Source: JBLXBZ01 sp048265185
GTDB taxonomy: Bacteria > Pseudomonadota > Alphaproteobacteria > Rhizobiales > Stappiaceae
Assembly (NCBI GenBank): GCA_048265185.1
Contig: JBLXBZ010000007.1
Span: 1-64,000 of the forward strand
DNA length: 64,000 nt
Direction of reading: 5' to 3'
Positions 35,288-44,249 of this stretch are shown one piece after another. The notes under the pieces were generated by a model that saw only the letters and a program-made list of their open reading frames with translations, ran no database searches and had not been told where the DNA came from. Each line of letters begins with the position of its first letter. The stretch's first letter is position 1. The translations under genes were made by a program, and so were the position numbers.

Positions 35288-36271
35288 ATGACCAACGACG
35301 CCCCCATACGCCCTGCCTCTTCGCGCCTTGAGGCGCTCGACGCTGCGCGCGGCGTCGCGCTTTTCGCCATGGCGATCTATCATCTATCATGGGATCTCTA
35401 TTGGTTCCGTATTACCGACTGGCCCGTGGACAGCGGTTTTTACTGGCGTCTTTTCGCCATAGGCATCGCTTCCAGCTTCTTGTTTCTTGTGGGCGTCAGC
35501 CTCACCCTCGCCCACCAAAAGCATTTTAACTGGCGATCAATCCTGATCCGCTTGTTAAAAATCTGCGCGGCGGCGGCCCTCATCAGTCTTGGCACATGGT
35601 TCGCGCTTTCCGATCAATTCGTCCGTTTCGGCATTTTGCATTGTATCGCTCTCGCCAGTTTGCTGGCCCTACCCTTCTTACGATGGCCGATCTGGTGCGC
35701 CCTATTAGGCGTCGGCGTTGTTTTAACGGCGCATTATTGGGCGCAATTCGAAGTTTTCTCCCAACCATGGCTTTTATGGACAGGCCTGAGCCGCATCCCC
35801 ACCAGCGCCGTGGACTTCGTTCCGATAATTCCTTGGTTCGCCGCTGTTTTGACGGGCGTCGCAACGGCCAGAATTATTCTGAACCACGGCGGCCATTGGA
35901 GCATGACGCAGCGTCTTACGTCATGGAGTCCAAAGTTCGCCATTTTGCGCGCCCTCGCCTTCTGCGGACGACACTCTCTGGCGTTCTACCTCTTGCATCA
36001 ACCCTTGCTTTTCGGGCTCGTCTGGGCGGCGTTGCAAATTGGCGCGCTCCCCGATCCGGCTAAAACCACCTTCATCGAAGAATGCGCCTTTAGCTGCGCG
36101 GTTACTCATAACGAAGAACAATGCCGTGCTGCTTGCGCCTGCACCGCCGCTAGACTAAGCGCGGAAGGAACATGGTCAAAGCTGACTCTAGATCCAGAAA
36201 ACCCTGAACTTAACGTGCGGTTGAATGAAACATTCGGCGCGTGCCTGCAATCGCAAACTTCTTCGCGATAG
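35288..36271 (+). CDS. DUF1624 / heparan-alpha-glucosaminide N-acetyltransferase-like membrane protein
   Basis: A 327-residue integral membrane protein of the DUF1624 acyltransferase-like family. It starts with the family signature RLEALDAARGVALFAMAIYHLSWDLYWF and has about seven transmembrane helices. Late in the chain, HSLAFYLLHQPLLFGLVW is the typical last helix. The C-terminal 80 residues carry six cysteines (EECAFSCAV, QCRAACACTA, ACLQ), a feature of this family in Rhizobiales. Acetyl transfer to a glycan is inferred from family name only. Confidence 0.87.
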   Translation: MTNDAPIRPASSRLEALDAARGVALFAMAIYHLSWDLYWFRITDWPVDSGFYWRLFAIGIASSFLFLVGVSLTLAHQKHFNWRSILIRLLKICAAAALISLGTWFALSDQFVRFGILHCIALASLLALPFLRWPIWCALLGVGVVLTAHYWAQFEVFSQPWLLWTGLSRIPTSAVDFVPIIPWFAAVLTGVATARIILNHGGHWSMTQRLTSWSPKFAILRALAFCGRHSLAFYLLHQPLLFGLVWAALQIGALPDPAKTTFIEECAFSCAVTHNEEQCRAACACTAARLSAEGTWSKLTLDPENPELNVRLNETFGACLQSQTSSR

Positions 36272-36402
36272 CCGCTTTCTGGAAAATAAGAATCCCAACG
36301 GAACTTTTAAGCGTCTCCGCCGTTTCGCTCCAGCCACTTCGACCCGCCGGGGCCGGTCCGGCTTTCAGGCGGAACCTGTTGGTCATTTTGGGAGCGTATT
36401 TT

Positions 36403-36543
36403 ATGAAACCCATCACCATTATTCTTTTATGCGCCATCGCCGTCCTAGCCGCGCTATTCGTCACCGGCGGCTTTCGCGGTCAACAGGCGGGCGACGCCGG
36501 CTTCGTCGCAGAGCAGGTCGACGACAATGTGAAGCCTAATTAG
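36403..36543 (+). CDS. small exported or membrane-anchored protein, 46 aa
   Basis: A 46-residue ORF with a GGGAG ribosome binding site before ATG 36403. It starts with a hydrophobic signal or anchor (residues 4-23, IILLCAIAVLAALFV) and continues with a glycine/acid-rich tail ending DDNVKPN. No family is recognised. It lies between the DUF1624 gene and uvrB. Confidence 0.5.
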   Translation: MKPITIILLCAIAVLAALFVTGGFRGQQAGDAGFVAEQVDDNVKPN

Positions 36544-36639
36544 GAATCGTGAGCGGACCTATGCATGCAACGCAGATAAGCCGTCAATAAATGCCTCTGG
36601 CGCCTTTTCTTGACGACATTTTCAACCCATATTGCGAGC

Positions 36640-39450
36640 ATGGTGAAAAAACCCTCTTCTGATCATGCTACTGAAACGCCGGATACTCAAAGCGTGAGCG
36701 CCAGCGAATCCGTCAATGAGCCCACCAAGGCCGGCGGGTTTGGCGAAGCCCCGCAAGCGCCTTTGAGCGGCCCCCCCCTCTCCGGCTCAATCACAGATTG
36801 GGCCAGAGAAATTGGCGAAGAGAGGGAAATTGGCGAAGAGAGCCTTTCCCCATCGACGCCGACCAAGAAGCCGGCGTCATCCACCTCCCCGTCGAAACCG
36901 AAAAAAACAGCCAAGCGCAGCGCCCGAGGGACCTCCCTTGAAGGGGGAGACACGCCGCGCGAACGGGTCGCTGGCGGGCTCAACCCGATCGCCGGCCTGG
37001 ACCTGTCGCTTGAAGATGCGGAAGCCCTACTGGAAAAGCAGGTCAAACAAACCAAACGGAAGGCCAAAGCCCCCAAGCCCAAGCCGGAAATGTCTGACGG
37101 AACCACCGGACATACGGAGACGGTGCGCGCCCTCAGCGCCTTGATTGAGACCGGCAGAGCGGATGTGGAGGGGCAAACCTGGACGCCCCACCGCCCCAGC
37201 CGCCCAGAAAAATCCGAAGGCGGCGTTCCGCTGAAACTTGTCTCCGAATATGAGCCCAAAGGGGATCAACCGACGGCCATCGCGGACCTGATGGAAGGTT
37301 TGGAAAGCGGCGAAAAAACACAGGTTTTGCTTGGCGTCACGGGTTCGGGAAAAACCTACACCATGGCGCAGCTTATCAACCGCTCCCAGCGTCCGGCCTT
37401 GATTCTCGCGCCGAATAAAACTTTGGCCGCGCAGCTTTACGGGGAATTCAAGTCATTTTTTCCCGACAACGCCGTAGAATATTTCGTTTCCTATTACGAT
37501 TACTATCAGCCTGAAGCCTATGTGCCGCGCACGGACACCTTCATTGAAAAAGAATCCTCCATCAATGAACAAATCGACCGTATGCGCCATTCGGCCACCC
37601 GCGCGCTTCTGGAACGCGACGACGTTATTATCGTCTCCTCCGTTTCCTGCATCTATGGCATCGGCTCAGTAGAAACCTATACGGCGATGACCTTCGCAAT
37701 TGAGATCGGCGAGCGGATCGATCAACGGCAATTGCTCGCCGACCTCGTCGCCCTGCAATATAAGCGCAACGATGTGGCTTTTCAGCGCGGCTGCTTCCGC
37801 GTGCGCGGCGACACCGTCGAGATTTTCCCCGCTCACTATGAGGACCGGGCTTGGCGGATATCTCTTTTCGGCGATGAAATCGAAGCTATCACCGAGTTCG
37901 ATCCCTTGACGGGCATGAAAACCGATGAAATGAAGTCGGTGAAAATTTACGCCAATTCTCATTACGTCACGCCCAAGCCAACGCTGAATCAAGCAACCAA
38001 ATCCATCAAGAAAGAGCTGAAAGCCCGTCTCAAGGAACTGAACGATCATGGCCGGCTGCTGGAGGCTCAGCGGTTGGAGCAAAGAACGATGTTCGATTTG
38101 GAGATGATGGAGGCGACCGGCTCCTGCGCAGGGATCGAGAATTACTCCCGCTACCTCACAGGGCGCGCGCCGGGCGAGCCGCCGCCCACGCTATTTGAAT
38201 ATTTACCGGACAACGCCATCGTCTTCGCCGACGAAAGCCATGTGACCATCCCGCAAATCGGCGCCATGTATCGCGGCGATTTTCGCCGTAAGGCGACCCT
38301 CGCCGAGTATGGATTCCGTCTGCCCTCCTGCATGGACAACCGACCCTTGCGCTTTGAGGAATGGGACGCCATGCGGCCTCAATCCATAGCCGTGTCGGCG
38401 ACGCCCGGCCCTTGGGAAATGGATCAAACAGGCGGCGTATTCGCTGAACAGGTCATCCGTCCCACTGGCCTGATCGATCCGCCAATCGAAATCAGATCCG
38501 CTAAATCTCAAGTGGACGACCTCCTGGGAGAGGTCCGCGAGGCCGCAGCCAAGGGGTACCGAACTTTGGTCACGACGCTTACAAAGCGCATGGCCGAGGA
38601 TCTGACGGAATATCTGCACGAAAACGGCGTAAGGGTGCGCTACATGCACTCAGACATCGACACGCTCGAACGCATCGAGATTCTTCGAGATTTACGACTT
38701 GGCGCGTTCGATGTGCTGATCGGCATCAACCTGCTGCGTGAAGGACTTGATATTCCAGAGTGCGCCTTGGTGGCGATTCTCGACGCGGACAAAGAGGGGT
38801 TCCTGCGTTCGGAAACCTCATTGGTGCAAACCATCGGCCGCGCCGCTCGTAACGTCGACGGAAAAGTCATTCTTTATGCCGACAAAATGACCGGTTCAAT
38901 GCAAAGGGCTATCGCCGAGACCGATCGTCGCAGAAAAAAACAAATCGCTTATAACACCGAACACGGCATTACGCCGGAGAGCGTGCGCCGCTCTATCGGC
39001 GATATTCTCTCGTCGGTTTATGAGCAAGATCACGTCACCGTGGAATCTGGCTTCGCCGAGGCGCCCGGTTCGCTGGTAGGGCATAATCTGAAAGCCCATA
39101 TTGACGATCTGGAAAAACAAATGATGGAAGCCGCCAGCGATCTAGACTTTGAAACGGCGGCGAGATTACGTGATGAAATCAAGCGCTTGCGCGAAACAGA
39201 ACTGGCGCTCGCCAATGATCCACTCGCGCGCCAGTCGGCGGTTGACGCTCAAACCGGCGGATATCAAGGCGAGAAAAAATACGGGGACAATGCGAATACG
39301 CCCGCAAGATCCAAGGTTCGCAAGAACACGCTTGACGAAATGACCGTGGGGCGCACAGAAACGCCGCTTGGCGCATCAAAAAGCCCGACCGCTTCCGCTA
39401 GGTCAAGCGGCGGTCGTCCGGGAACCCGCACCTATCGACGAAAAAATTGA
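36640..39450 (+). CDS. uvrB: excinuclease ABC subunit B with long N-terminal extension
   Basis: A 936-residue UvrB, the damage-loading helicase of nucleotide excision repair. The canonical core begins about residue 205: Walker A GVTGSGKT at 232-239, beta-hairpin YYDYYQPEAYVPRTD, SSVSCIYGIG, DESHVTIPQ, and LIGINLLREGLDIPE with the later QTIGRAARN motif. The UVR domain that contacts UvrC is near the C-terminus (DLEKQMMEAASDLDFETAARLRDEIK), followed by a 70-residue tail. The N-terminal extension of about 190 residues is Ser/Pro/Lys-rich and low complexity, and contains an 18-bp tandem duplication. ATG 36640 is my chosen start; TTG 36610 is in frame. Confidence 0.96.
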   Translation: MVKKPSSDHATETPDTQSVSASESVNEPTKAGGFGEAPQAPLSGPPLSGSITDWAREIGEEREIGEESLSPSTPTKKPASSTSPSKPKKTAKRSARGTSLEGGDTPRERVAGGLNPIAGLDLSLEDAEALLEKQVKQTKRKAKAPKPKPEMSDGTTGHTETVRALSALIETGRADVEGQTWTPHRPSRPEKSEGGVPLKLVSEYEPKGDQPTAIADLMEGLESGEKTQVLLGVTGSGKTYTMAQLINRSQRPALILAPNKTLAAQLYGEFKSFFPDNAVEYFVSYYDYYQPEAYVPRTDTFIEKESSINEQIDRMRHSATRALLERDDVIIVSSVSCIYGIGSVETYTAMTFAIEIGERIDQRQLLADLVALQYKRNDVAFQRGCFRVRGDTVEIFPAHYEDRAWRISLFGDEIEAITEFDPLTGMKTDEMKSVKIYANSHYVTPKPTLNQATKSIKKELKARLKELNDHGRLLEAQRLEQRTMFDLEMMEATGSCAGIENYSRYLTGRAPGEPPPTLFEYLPDNAIVFADESHVTIPQIGAMYRGDFRRKATLAEYGFRLPSCMDNRPLRFEEWDAMRPQSIAVSATPGPWEMDQTGGVFAEQVIRPTGLIDPPIEIRSAKSQVDDLLGEVREAAAKGYRTLVTTLTKRMAEDLTEYLHENGVRVRYMHSDIDTLERIEILRDLRLGAFDVLIGINLLREGLDIPECALVAILDADKEGFLRSETSLVQTIGRAARNVDGKVILYADKMTGSMQRAIAETDRRRKKQIAYNTEHGITPESVRRSIGDILSSVYEQDHVTVESGFAEAPGSLVGHNLKAHIDDLEKQMMEAASDLDFETAARLRDEIKRLRETELALANDPLARQSAVDAQTGGYQGEKKYGDNANTPARSKVRKNTLDEMTVGRTETPLGASKSPTASARSSGGRPGTRTYRRKN
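36808..36843 (+). repeat. 18-bp tandem duplication inside uvrB
   Basis: Two direct copies of an 18-base unit (gaaattggcgaagagagg and ...gagagc) abut, 17 of 18 identical. They encode a repeated EIGEER/EIGEES block in the disordered N-terminal extension. Confidence 0.85.
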
Positions 39451-39644
39451 TCCTGACGGCCTGTGCATTTTAAACCTCCTCGCGCTCCTTCAAAACGAAG
39501 CTTAAGTTCAAGCTCATGAGAAAAATTCCCGAAAAATGCGGCCCATTCGCAACATCTTTCAACTGTGTTACAAAAATGGCTGACTTGGGGTTGCGCCCTC
39601 CGCAAGAGAACGTGTAATTGCGATTGCCTTAGCTGGAGTCGCAC

Positions 39645-40649
39645 ATGCCGTCGTATTCTTGGTCGCTTTTCCGATCACGTTCTTTGATTACCGCTTTCAT
39701 AAGCGGAATTTTTGTCCTCGGCCTATCTTGGGAACCGGCGAGCCTCAGCTATAAAAGCGCGTATGCGGCGACAAAAGTTCCCCCTGGAAACCGTAGTTCC
39801 ACCCAACCCCCCGTTCCCTATGCATCCAAACGACGCACCGCCGCCAACAAATCCAGCTATGACGCCAAATTCGACAAAGTTGTCCGCGTTTTGCGCCGCG
39901 ACACCGCTCTGATGCGCGACATCAAACGCAGCGCGTCACGCTACGGCATAGCTCCTATCCACATGTTAGGCGCGATCGTTGGCGAGCATACATATAATTA
40001 CGACACCCTCGACAGCGCGCAAAGTTACTATGTCAAAGCGCTCTCCTACGCCGGTATTCCTATTTCCTTCGAGTATGACGGCGAGCATGTAATGGACTTC
40101 GTTCAACGCCCCCAATTCAAGGGATGCAACAAGGGCGGCAAGAGCAGTAACCGCTTGTGGACTTGCTATGAACGCGTTTGGGATCGAAACTTCCGCAATA
40201 AAACCGTCGATGGCAAACGGTTTCCCCGTAAAAATTTTAACGAGGCCTTCTTTCAACCCCTTTTCGCCGGACAAAGTTTCGGTCTTGGACAGTTGAGCCC
40301 CCTAACCGTCTTAAAAGTCAGCGATATTGTAGCCAAAACAAGCGGTTACAGAAAGCTCGATCCGCGTAACGCCAGTTCCGTATATGCGGCGACGATGAAC
40401 CCGACACAGTCACTGGACTATATGGCGGCCGTTTTGCGCGATTCCATCGACGCCTATCGCTCCGAAGCAAATGTGGATATTTCCGGAAACCCCGGCATAA
40501 CCGCGACGCTCTATAATCTGGGAGACCCCTGGACGCGAGCCGCCGTCTATCGTCGAAAACGTGCAAATGGCTCCACGCGCTGGCCCAGAGAAAACTACTA
40601 CGGCTGGCTCGTCAACGACCGCCTGAAAGATCTCGAAACCTTGCTATAA
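39645..40649 (+). CDS. DUF1402 family protein, lytic-transglycosylase-like
   Basis: A 334-residue exported protein of the DUF1402 family, found beside uvrB in many Rhizobiales. A signal peptide (to about AYAATKV) is followed by a helical domain: RYGIAPIHMLGAIVGEHTYNYD near residue 105 resembles the catalytic glutamate region of lytic transglycosylases, and FAGQSFGLGQLSPLTVLKV near residue 205 resembles their GLGQ motif. Peptidoglycan cleavage is plausible but unproven. It ends seven bases before the convergent hydrolase stop. Confidence 0.85.
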   Translation: MPSYSWSLFRSRSLITAFISGIFVLGLSWEPASLSYKSAYAATKVPPGNRSSTQPPVPYASKRRTAANKSSYDAKFDKVVRVLRRDTALMRDIKRSASRYGIAPIHMLGAIVGEHTYNYDTLDSAQSYYVKALSYAGIPISFEYDGEHVMDFVQRPQFKGCNKGGKSSNRLWTCYERVWDRNFRNKTVDGKRFPRKNFNEAFFQPLFAGQSFGLGQLSPLTVLKVSDIVAKTSGYRKLDPRNASSVYAATMNPTQSLDYMAAVLRDSIDAYRSEANVDISGNPGITATLYNLGDPWTRAAVYRRKRANGSTRWPRENYYGWLVNDRLKDLETLL

Positions 40650-40655
40650 CGCTTT

Positions 40656-41324
40656 TCATTTGAGAAAAGGATTGGTCTCACGCTCATGGCCAAGAGTCGA
40701 AGCGGAGCCATGTCCGGGCAGAAACGAAACATCATCCCCTAAAGGCAAAAGTTTTTCTTTAATCGAGCGGATCAAGGCGGCGTGATCCCCTCCGGGCAAA
40801 TCCGTACGGCCAATGGAGCCGGCGAACAAAACGTCGCCGGAAATAATGAACCGCAAATCCCGATCAAAGAAAACCACATGCCCGGGCGCATGACCGGGAC
40901 AATGAAGCACTTCAAGCGTGCGCCCTGCGATTTCGACAACGTCGCCTTCAACAAGCCAGCGATCCGGTTCAACCGTCTTTACTTCACCGCCAAGACCAAA
41001 CTGAAGCGCCTGCTCCGCGACCCGTTCGATCAGCGTTCGATCTGCTTCATGCGGCCCCTCCACCGACACATCAAGAGCGGCGGCCAAGTCGGCAGCCCCG
41101 CCAACATGATCAATATGGCCATGGGTGAGTAAAATTTTATCAACCTTGACGCCATGCTCGGCGATGGCGGCCTGAATGCGTTCGACGTCGCCGCCCGGAT
41201 CGATCACAACGCCAGAGCCCGTACGCGGGTCGAATATCAAGGAGCAATTCTGCTGAAACGGCGTAACCGGAATCACCACGATTTGAATCGGCGGCTGTTT
41301 GTCCTCTAGTTCGCTCTTGCTCAT
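40656..41324 (-). CDS. metallo-beta-lactamase-fold hydrolase, GloB-like
   Basis: A 222-residue MBL-fold hydrolase of the hydroxyacylglutathione hydrolase-like group. Metal-binding motifs are complete: THGHIDHVGGA near residue 66, later His in HCPGHAPGHVVF near 142, Asp in ISGDVLFAGSIGRTD near 165, and final His in LPGHGSAST near 207. Likely substrates are thioesters of glutathione, but some relatives act on other thiols. ATG 41324 follows GAGG by eight bases; TTG 41330 is in frame. Confidence 0.88.
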   Translation of the reverse strand: MSKSELEDKQPPIQIVVIPVTPFQQNCSLIFDPRTGSGVVIDPGGDVERIQAAIAEHGVKVDKILLTHGHIDHVGGAADLAAALDVSVEGPHEADRTLIERVAEQALQFGLGGEVKTVEPDRWLVEGDVVEIAGRTLEVLHCPGHAPGHVVFFDRDLRFIISGDVLFAGSIGRTDLPGGDHAALIRSIKEKLLPLGDDVSFLPGHGSASTLGHERETNPFLK

Positions 41325-41539
41325 TCCCAAACCTCAAGCTGAATATGATTCCTTCACTCCTTCCTTAAACTATCCTGAAAAAAACGCGAGCATGAGCGCC
41401 CCTCCAAGCTCTCTTTAAATTTCAGCCAAAAACAGCAAGATCAGACTTATGATGAGAACCGTGACGGCGCACATTTATTTCGACACCGTTCGAAACGCGT
41501 AAAATTAACTTTTTTTACACGGAGTCTTCGACGTAAGAC

Positions 41540-41569
41540 TTGCCGAAATGGGGTATTCGCCCGTATTAT
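41540..41569 (+). promoter_or_regulatory. sigma70-like promoter of the cold-shock gene
   Basis: TTGCCG at 41540-41545 and TATTAT at 41564-41569 are separated by 18 bases. The predicted start near 41576 gives an untranslated leader of about 180 bases. Confidence 0.55.
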
Positions 41570-41639
41570 GCGCTCGACGAGGATCTGTTCAGGGCAAGAC
41601 GCGCATATTCTTCCCGCGACCAGTAACGTTGACCGATTG

Positions 41640-41701
41640 GAAGGCTCAGGCCTTCAAATCAAAAGGCGCAAGCCTTCAAGCAACCTGTGCTTGCAGCAGG
41701 T
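41640..41701 (+). promoter_or_regulatory. tandem hairpins in the cold-shock leader
   Basis: gaaggc-tcag-gccttc (41640-41655), aaggc-gcaa-gcctt (41663-41676, with a GNRA-type loop) and acctg...caggt (41683-41701) follow each other. The first two share the gcctt element, so alternative pairing is possible. This may be a temperature-sensitive leader, as known for cspA-type genes. Confidence 0.45.
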
Positions 41702-41757
41702 GGGTATGGTAATGAGAGCATGTCACAGACATCAGCTCGGGAAAGGTGACGTAAATC

Positions 41758-42363
41758 ATGCGTGATGAGGATTCGGCGCGGCGCCCGCGTACGCGACGCG
41801 GCGGCAAGCGCGAGTTCGGTGGTCCGCAGGACTTCGGAAGTGATTTCGCAGGGTTCGGCGGAGACTTCGGTGACGGTCGAGAAAGTGGCGGATTCGGTGA
41901 GCAAAGCCGGGACCGCAATGATCGTGGCGGATCTCGTGGTGGAAATGAACGTAGCGCACCATCTCGCTCCGGTTATCGGGGCGGCCTGGCTGGCGGTGAT
42001 CGAGGCGCTTACGGCGGCGGCGCCAGTGATCGCGGCGCTTACGGCGGCGGCGGCGGTGGTGGATATCGTGGTGGAAGCGACGAAGGCGGCTTTAAACCTC
42101 GCCCGCCGCGGCCAGACAGCGCTCCTATGGAACGGGGGCCGCGTCAACCCGGCGTCGTGAAATTCTTCAAGGCGGACAAAGGTTTTGGCTTTGTCACCCC
42201 TGATTCCGGCGAACCTGACGTTTTCGTCCATATTTCCGCCGTTGAGCGATCCGGTTTAACAACCCTTGACAGTGGACAGCGCGTTTCTTTCGAAACCGAG
42301 CCCGATAGGCGCGGGAAAGGCCCGAAAGCAGTTGAGCTGAAACTTGAAGAAGAAAACGCTTAA
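41758..42363 (+). CDS. cold-shock-domain protein with glycine/arginine-rich N-terminal half
   Basis: A 201-residue protein. The C-terminal about 70 residues (131-198) are a complete cold-shock domain with RNP1 KGFGFV (141-146) and RNP2 VFVHIS (155-160), binding single-stranded nucleic acid. The first 130 residues are low complexity, with RGG and GGG motifs, Asp/Arg pairs and aromatic residues, including two near-identical 10-residue repeats (DRGAYGGGAS / DRGAYGGGGG). Ordinary Csp proteins are about 70 residues. The disordered RGG half resembles eukaryotic RNA-binding tails. Start ATG 41758 is preceded by AAAGG. Confidence 0.92.
   Translation: MRDEDSARRPRTRRGGKREFGGPQDFGSDFAGFGGDFGDGRESGGFGEQSRDRNDRGGSRGGNERSAPSRSGYRGGLAGGDRGAYGGGASDRGAYGGGGGGGYRGGSDEGGFKPRPPRPDSAPMERGPRQPGVVKFFKADKGFGFVTPDSGEPDVFVHISAVERSGLTTLDSGQRVSFETEPDRRGKGPKAVELKLEEENA
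41998..42057 (+). repeat. two 30-bp tandem repeats within the cold-shock gene
   Basis: The unit gatcgaggcgcttacggcgg plus ten bases occurs twice in tandem, differing at only a few positions. It encodes the duplicated DRGAYGGG block of the disordered N-terminal half. Confidence 0.8.
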
Positions 42364-42471
42364 CTTACCGCAAATAAAGTGAGGACTGTCATTAGCAGCC
42401 CTTAAACGTTTGTTTATTTCGCTCAATCACAACGCATGGCGATGTAAACCGTCTCGCGGCAAATAGTTTCG

Positions 42472-42507
42472 AACGGCGGTCCACTAAAAGGCCGCCGTTT
42501 TCTTTTC
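42472..42507 (+). terminator. rho-independent terminator after the cold-shock gene
   Basis: aacggcgg (42472-42479) pairs with ccgccgtt (42492-42499), with a 12-base loop, followed by ttcttttc. It lies 109 bases past the stop, so the transcript has a long 3' untranslated part. Confidence 0.75.
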
Positions 42508-42586
42508 ATATGGGGCGCTTGATATTCGCCCGTGGCCGGAAACAAGCCCCAAAGACAATTTTAACACGCGCAAGCCAAGCCTCTGC

Positions 42587-43135
42587 TTGAGCATCTTCGC
42601 CGCTCCATCGCCGCCAATCGCGACGCGAACTCTGAATGGAAATGCAGTGTCAATACGAACATATCACCCTGACGACCTTGCCGCGCTCCACAGAATTAAC
42701 GAAGCCAGTCTTCCAGCCGTGAACAGCATGAGCGCCAAGGAAATGGCGGTTTTGATCTCACAGTCGGCTGAATGTCTCGTGGCCGAAAGGGAAAGCGCCG
42801 TCGCCGGATTATTGATTTGCCTTAACGAAGGCGCGGATTACGACAGCCGCAACTTTCAATGGCTTAAGCGCAAATATGAACGGTTTTTCTATGTTGACCG
42901 GATCGCCCTCGCGCCAGAGAGCCGCGGCCTTGGTCTTGGAGAAGCTCTATATGATAGCCTGATCCAGCGCCTTCCCAAGACTGGCGCTCCATTGTGCTGC
43001 GAGGTCAACTCACGCCCGCCAAATCCAGGTTCCCTGAAATTTCATCAACGGCTAGGTTTCACGCAAATCGGAACCGAAGCGTATGAAGACAAGGCGGTGG
43101 TGTTTTTGGCGCGCGCCTTGGACAATGATGTATAA
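42587..43135 (+). CDS. GNAT-family N-acetyltransferase
   Basis: A 182-residue GNAT acyltransferase using acetyl-CoA. The core motif is VDRIALAPESRGLGLGEALYDSL near residues 104-126 (motif A with the pyrophosphate loop), and the late motif is FHQRLGFTQIGTE. The start is unsure: TTG 42587 has no ribosome binding site, whereas GTG 42647, after GGAA, would give 162 residues and still include the whole domain. Substrate unknown. Confidence 0.78.
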   Translation: MSIFAAPSPPIATRTLNGNAVSIRTYHPDDLAALHRINEASLPAVNSMSAKEMAVLISQSAECLVAERESAVAGLLICLNEGADYDSRNFQWLKRKYERFFYVDRIALAPESRGLGLGEALYDSLIQRLPKTGAPLCCEVNSRPPNPGSLKFHQRLGFTQIGTEAYEDKAVVFLARALDNDV

Positions 43136-43239
43136 TAACTCCAAATGCGTATTCAGACCAAAACATCGCCTCGCCGCTTAATAAAGCTCTCCATGTGAGA
43201 AACGGCGTCCAGGATTGATCAGCAGCAGGATTTGACACC

Positions 43240-44091
43240 GTGAATTATCGACACATCTACCATGCGGGCAATATCGGCGATGTTCTGAAACATGCGACGC
43301 TCTGCTATATCATTGAATACCTCAAAAAAAAGCCGGGAGCTTTTCGCGTCATCGACACCCATGCGGGGCTCGGTAAATACGATCTGTCATCGACGGAGGC
43401 GCAAAAAACAGGTGAATGGCGCGACGGAATTGGGCGCGTTCTCACCGCGCAAATTCCCTCTCATTTGACGCCTATCTTGGCGCCTTGGCTGGACGTGGTG
43501 CACGCTCTCAACGCGGATAGTAAGTCCATCACGCAATATCCTGGCTCCCCTGAATTGGCGCGCCGCTTGTTGCGGGAACAGGACCGCCTCACCCTGACGG
43601 AACTACACCCCCAGGACTTTGAGGCACTTGCCGCCCTTTATGCTGGCGACATTCAGGTCAAAACCATAAATCTGGACGGCTTTAACGCCATCCGCAGTTT
43701 TGTGCCGCCCAAAGAAAAACGCGGCCTCGTGCTCGTAGACCCGGCTTTCGAAGAACGCGACGAATACGCCCGCATGGCCACAAGCCTCTATAAAGGATGG
43801 CGCAGGTGGGGCAATGGCGTCTATATGGCCTGGTATCCGGTCAAGGATCGAGCCTTAGTCAATCTTTTTTATAAAAGCATGGAAGAAAGCGGCATTCGCC
43901 GGATTCTCATCGCCGAACTCGCCTCTTCCAAGTCCAGCAAGGAAGGGGCGATGAAAGCCAGCGGGCTGATGATCATCAATCCGCCTTACCTGCTGAAAGA
44001 GACTCTGGAGCAGCTTTTACCGTGGCTATCGACCACGCTTGGCCAAGGCTTTGGCGCAAGCTGGAGGGTCAGGGAACTTGTGGGAGAATAA
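43240..44091 (+). CDS. rlmJ: 23S rRNA (adenine(2030)-N6)-methyltransferase RlmJ
   Basis: A 283-residue RNA methyltransferase acting on A2030 of 23S rRNA. It starts with the family signature MNYRHIYHAGNIGDVLKHA, has DTHAGLGKYDL near residue 39 and the catalytic tetrapeptide region LVDPAFEERDEY near residue 165, where the usual DPPFE reads DPAFE. Start GTG 43240 is the only good choice for the conserved N-terminus. Confidence 0.94.
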   Translation: MNYRHIYHAGNIGDVLKHATLCYIIEYLKKKPGAFRVIDTHAGLGKYDLSSTEAQKTGEWRDGIGRVLTAQIPSHLTPILAPWLDVVHALNADSKSITQYPGSPELARRLLREQDRLTLTELHPQDFEALAALYAGDIQVKTINLDGFNAIRSFVPPKEKRGLVLVDPAFEERDEYARMATSLYKGWRRWGNGVYMAWYPVKDRALVNLFYKSMEESGIRRILIAELASSKSSKEGAMKASGLMIINPPYLLKETLEQLLPWLSTTLGQGFGASWRVRELVGE

Positions 44092-44249
44092 CCCCTTGAA
44101 AATCGCAGTAAGATTGACGCGGATTTCACCGCGGCCGCGAACAAAAGCCATCAAATTACACCCATCATATCTTGACCCCTGCGTTTCTGTGCCGCATCGT
44201 CACTTCCGCGACAGGCAGATTACGCCGCCCTGACACTCGGAGCCCCGCA

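Larger units (their letters stand above)
41325..41757. other. 433-base intergenic region: promoter and long structured leader of the cold-shock gene
   Basis: No protein gene is visible. It starts with the MBL promoter (minus strand), followed by AT-rich sequence with an A/T run at 41500-41516, a sigma70-like promoter at 41540-41569 and then a leader of about 180 bases with several small hairpins up to ATG 41758. Confidence 0.55.
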
